Source of the DNA: an uncultured Butyrivibrio sp.
GTDB taxonomy: Bacteria; Bacillota; Clostridia; Lachnospirales; Lachnospiraceae
NCBI GenBank assembly: GCA_910577605.1
Contig: CAJTON010000055.1
Coordinates: forward strand, 1 to 5,753
DNA: 5,753 nt
Reading direction: 5' to 3'
Shown in pieces: positions 5,703-5,753 of the stretch; positions within the stretch are counted from its first letter, which is position 1, and the number at the start of each line of letters is the position of its first letter. The translations under genes were made by a program, and so were the position numbers. The notes below the pieces were generated by a model. The model had not been told where the DNA came from. It saw only the letters and a list, made by a program, of their open reading frames with translations, and ran no database searches.

Positions 5703-5753
5703 TCAATTATTAAGTGCTGATATCATTTCGTCAACATAATAATTTTCAATTAT
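5703..5753 (-). CDS. Possible C-terminal end of an upstream gene
   Basis: From the right edge, one minus-strand frame reads IIENYYVDEMISALNN and then TGA at 5705-5703. The peptide looks like a plausible amphipathic helical tail, and the terminator about 90 nt downstream would suit the end of such a gene. However, 16 open codons are easily obtained by chance, and the stretch is far more A+T-rich than the other genes here. No family can be named. Confidence 0.25.
   Translation of the reverse strand: MIENYYVDEMISALNN
5706..5734 (-). promoter_or_regulatory. Promoter candidate with good -35 and -10 boxes
   Basis: TTGACG (5734-5729, 5 of 6) is followed by 17 nt and AATAAT (5711-5706, 5 of 6). By consensus this is the best match upstream of the kinase gene. 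Transcription from about 5699 would give a leader of about 130 nt carrying the intrinsic terminator, an attenuator-like layout. It overlaps the possible end of an upstream reading frame, so only one of the two readings may be real. Confidence 0.4.

Larger units (their letters stand above)
5699..5753. repeat. Two copies of a 12-nt direct repeat
   Basis: ATTTTCAATTAT occurs exactly at 5699-5710 and again at 5742-5753, 43 nt apart start to start. The copies flank the TTGACG/AATAAT promoter candidate. They could be binding sites for a regulator such as the adjacent OmpR-type protein, or low-complexity chance in A+T-rich DNA. Confidence 0.35.

Overview
All genes supported here lie on the minus strand, so transcription runs right to left. 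The window looks like chromosome from a low-to-mid G+C Firmicute, probably of class Clostridia. The reasons are the purine-rich Shine-Dalgarno (SD) sites, the AI-2E/YtvI-type membrane protein related to a sporulation family, the VanR/OmpR-type two-component pair and a perfect hairpin-plus-T-tract terminator. No genus can be named from sequence reading alone. Coding parts are moderately G+C-rich; the right-hand 140 bases are very A+T-rich.

Layout from right to left. At 5753-5580 there is an A+T-rich control region that may start with the last 16 codons of an upstream gene. It holds candidate promoters and a 10-bp perfect intrinsic terminator whose T-run ends two bases before the SD of the next gene. 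At 5566-2553 is an apparent three-gene operon: a membrane sensor histidine kinase, an OmpR/PhoB-type response regulator 14 nt later, and a 263-residue cytoplasmic protein of unknown function 15 nt after that. At 2552-2259 is a spacer with a weak terminator-like hairpin, a good sigma-A-type promoter (TGGACG-17-TATAAT with an extended -10) and a structured leader of about 158 nt. At 2258-1285 are a 98-residue protein resembling a small phage-encoded family and, coupled by an ATGA overlap, an RluA-type pseudouridine synthase. At 1200-142 is an AI-2E family membrane protein. At 73-1 is the first 24 codons of an MBOAT-type O-acyltransferase, cut by the window edge.

Working together: kinase and regulator form a standard signalling pair (H272 to D52), and the unknown protein downstream is probably co-expressed with them. 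The phage-like protein and the pseudouridine synthase form a second transcription unit. The membrane protein and the acyltransferase may be a third unit or a continuation of the second, since no convincing terminator separates them. Most genes are ordinary. The parts worth a second look are the terminator placed directly against the kinase's SD, the phage-type protein coupled to an RNA-modifying enzyme with a structured leader, and the unknown third gene of the signalling operon. I do not see a clear novel defence, mobile or CRISPR system.
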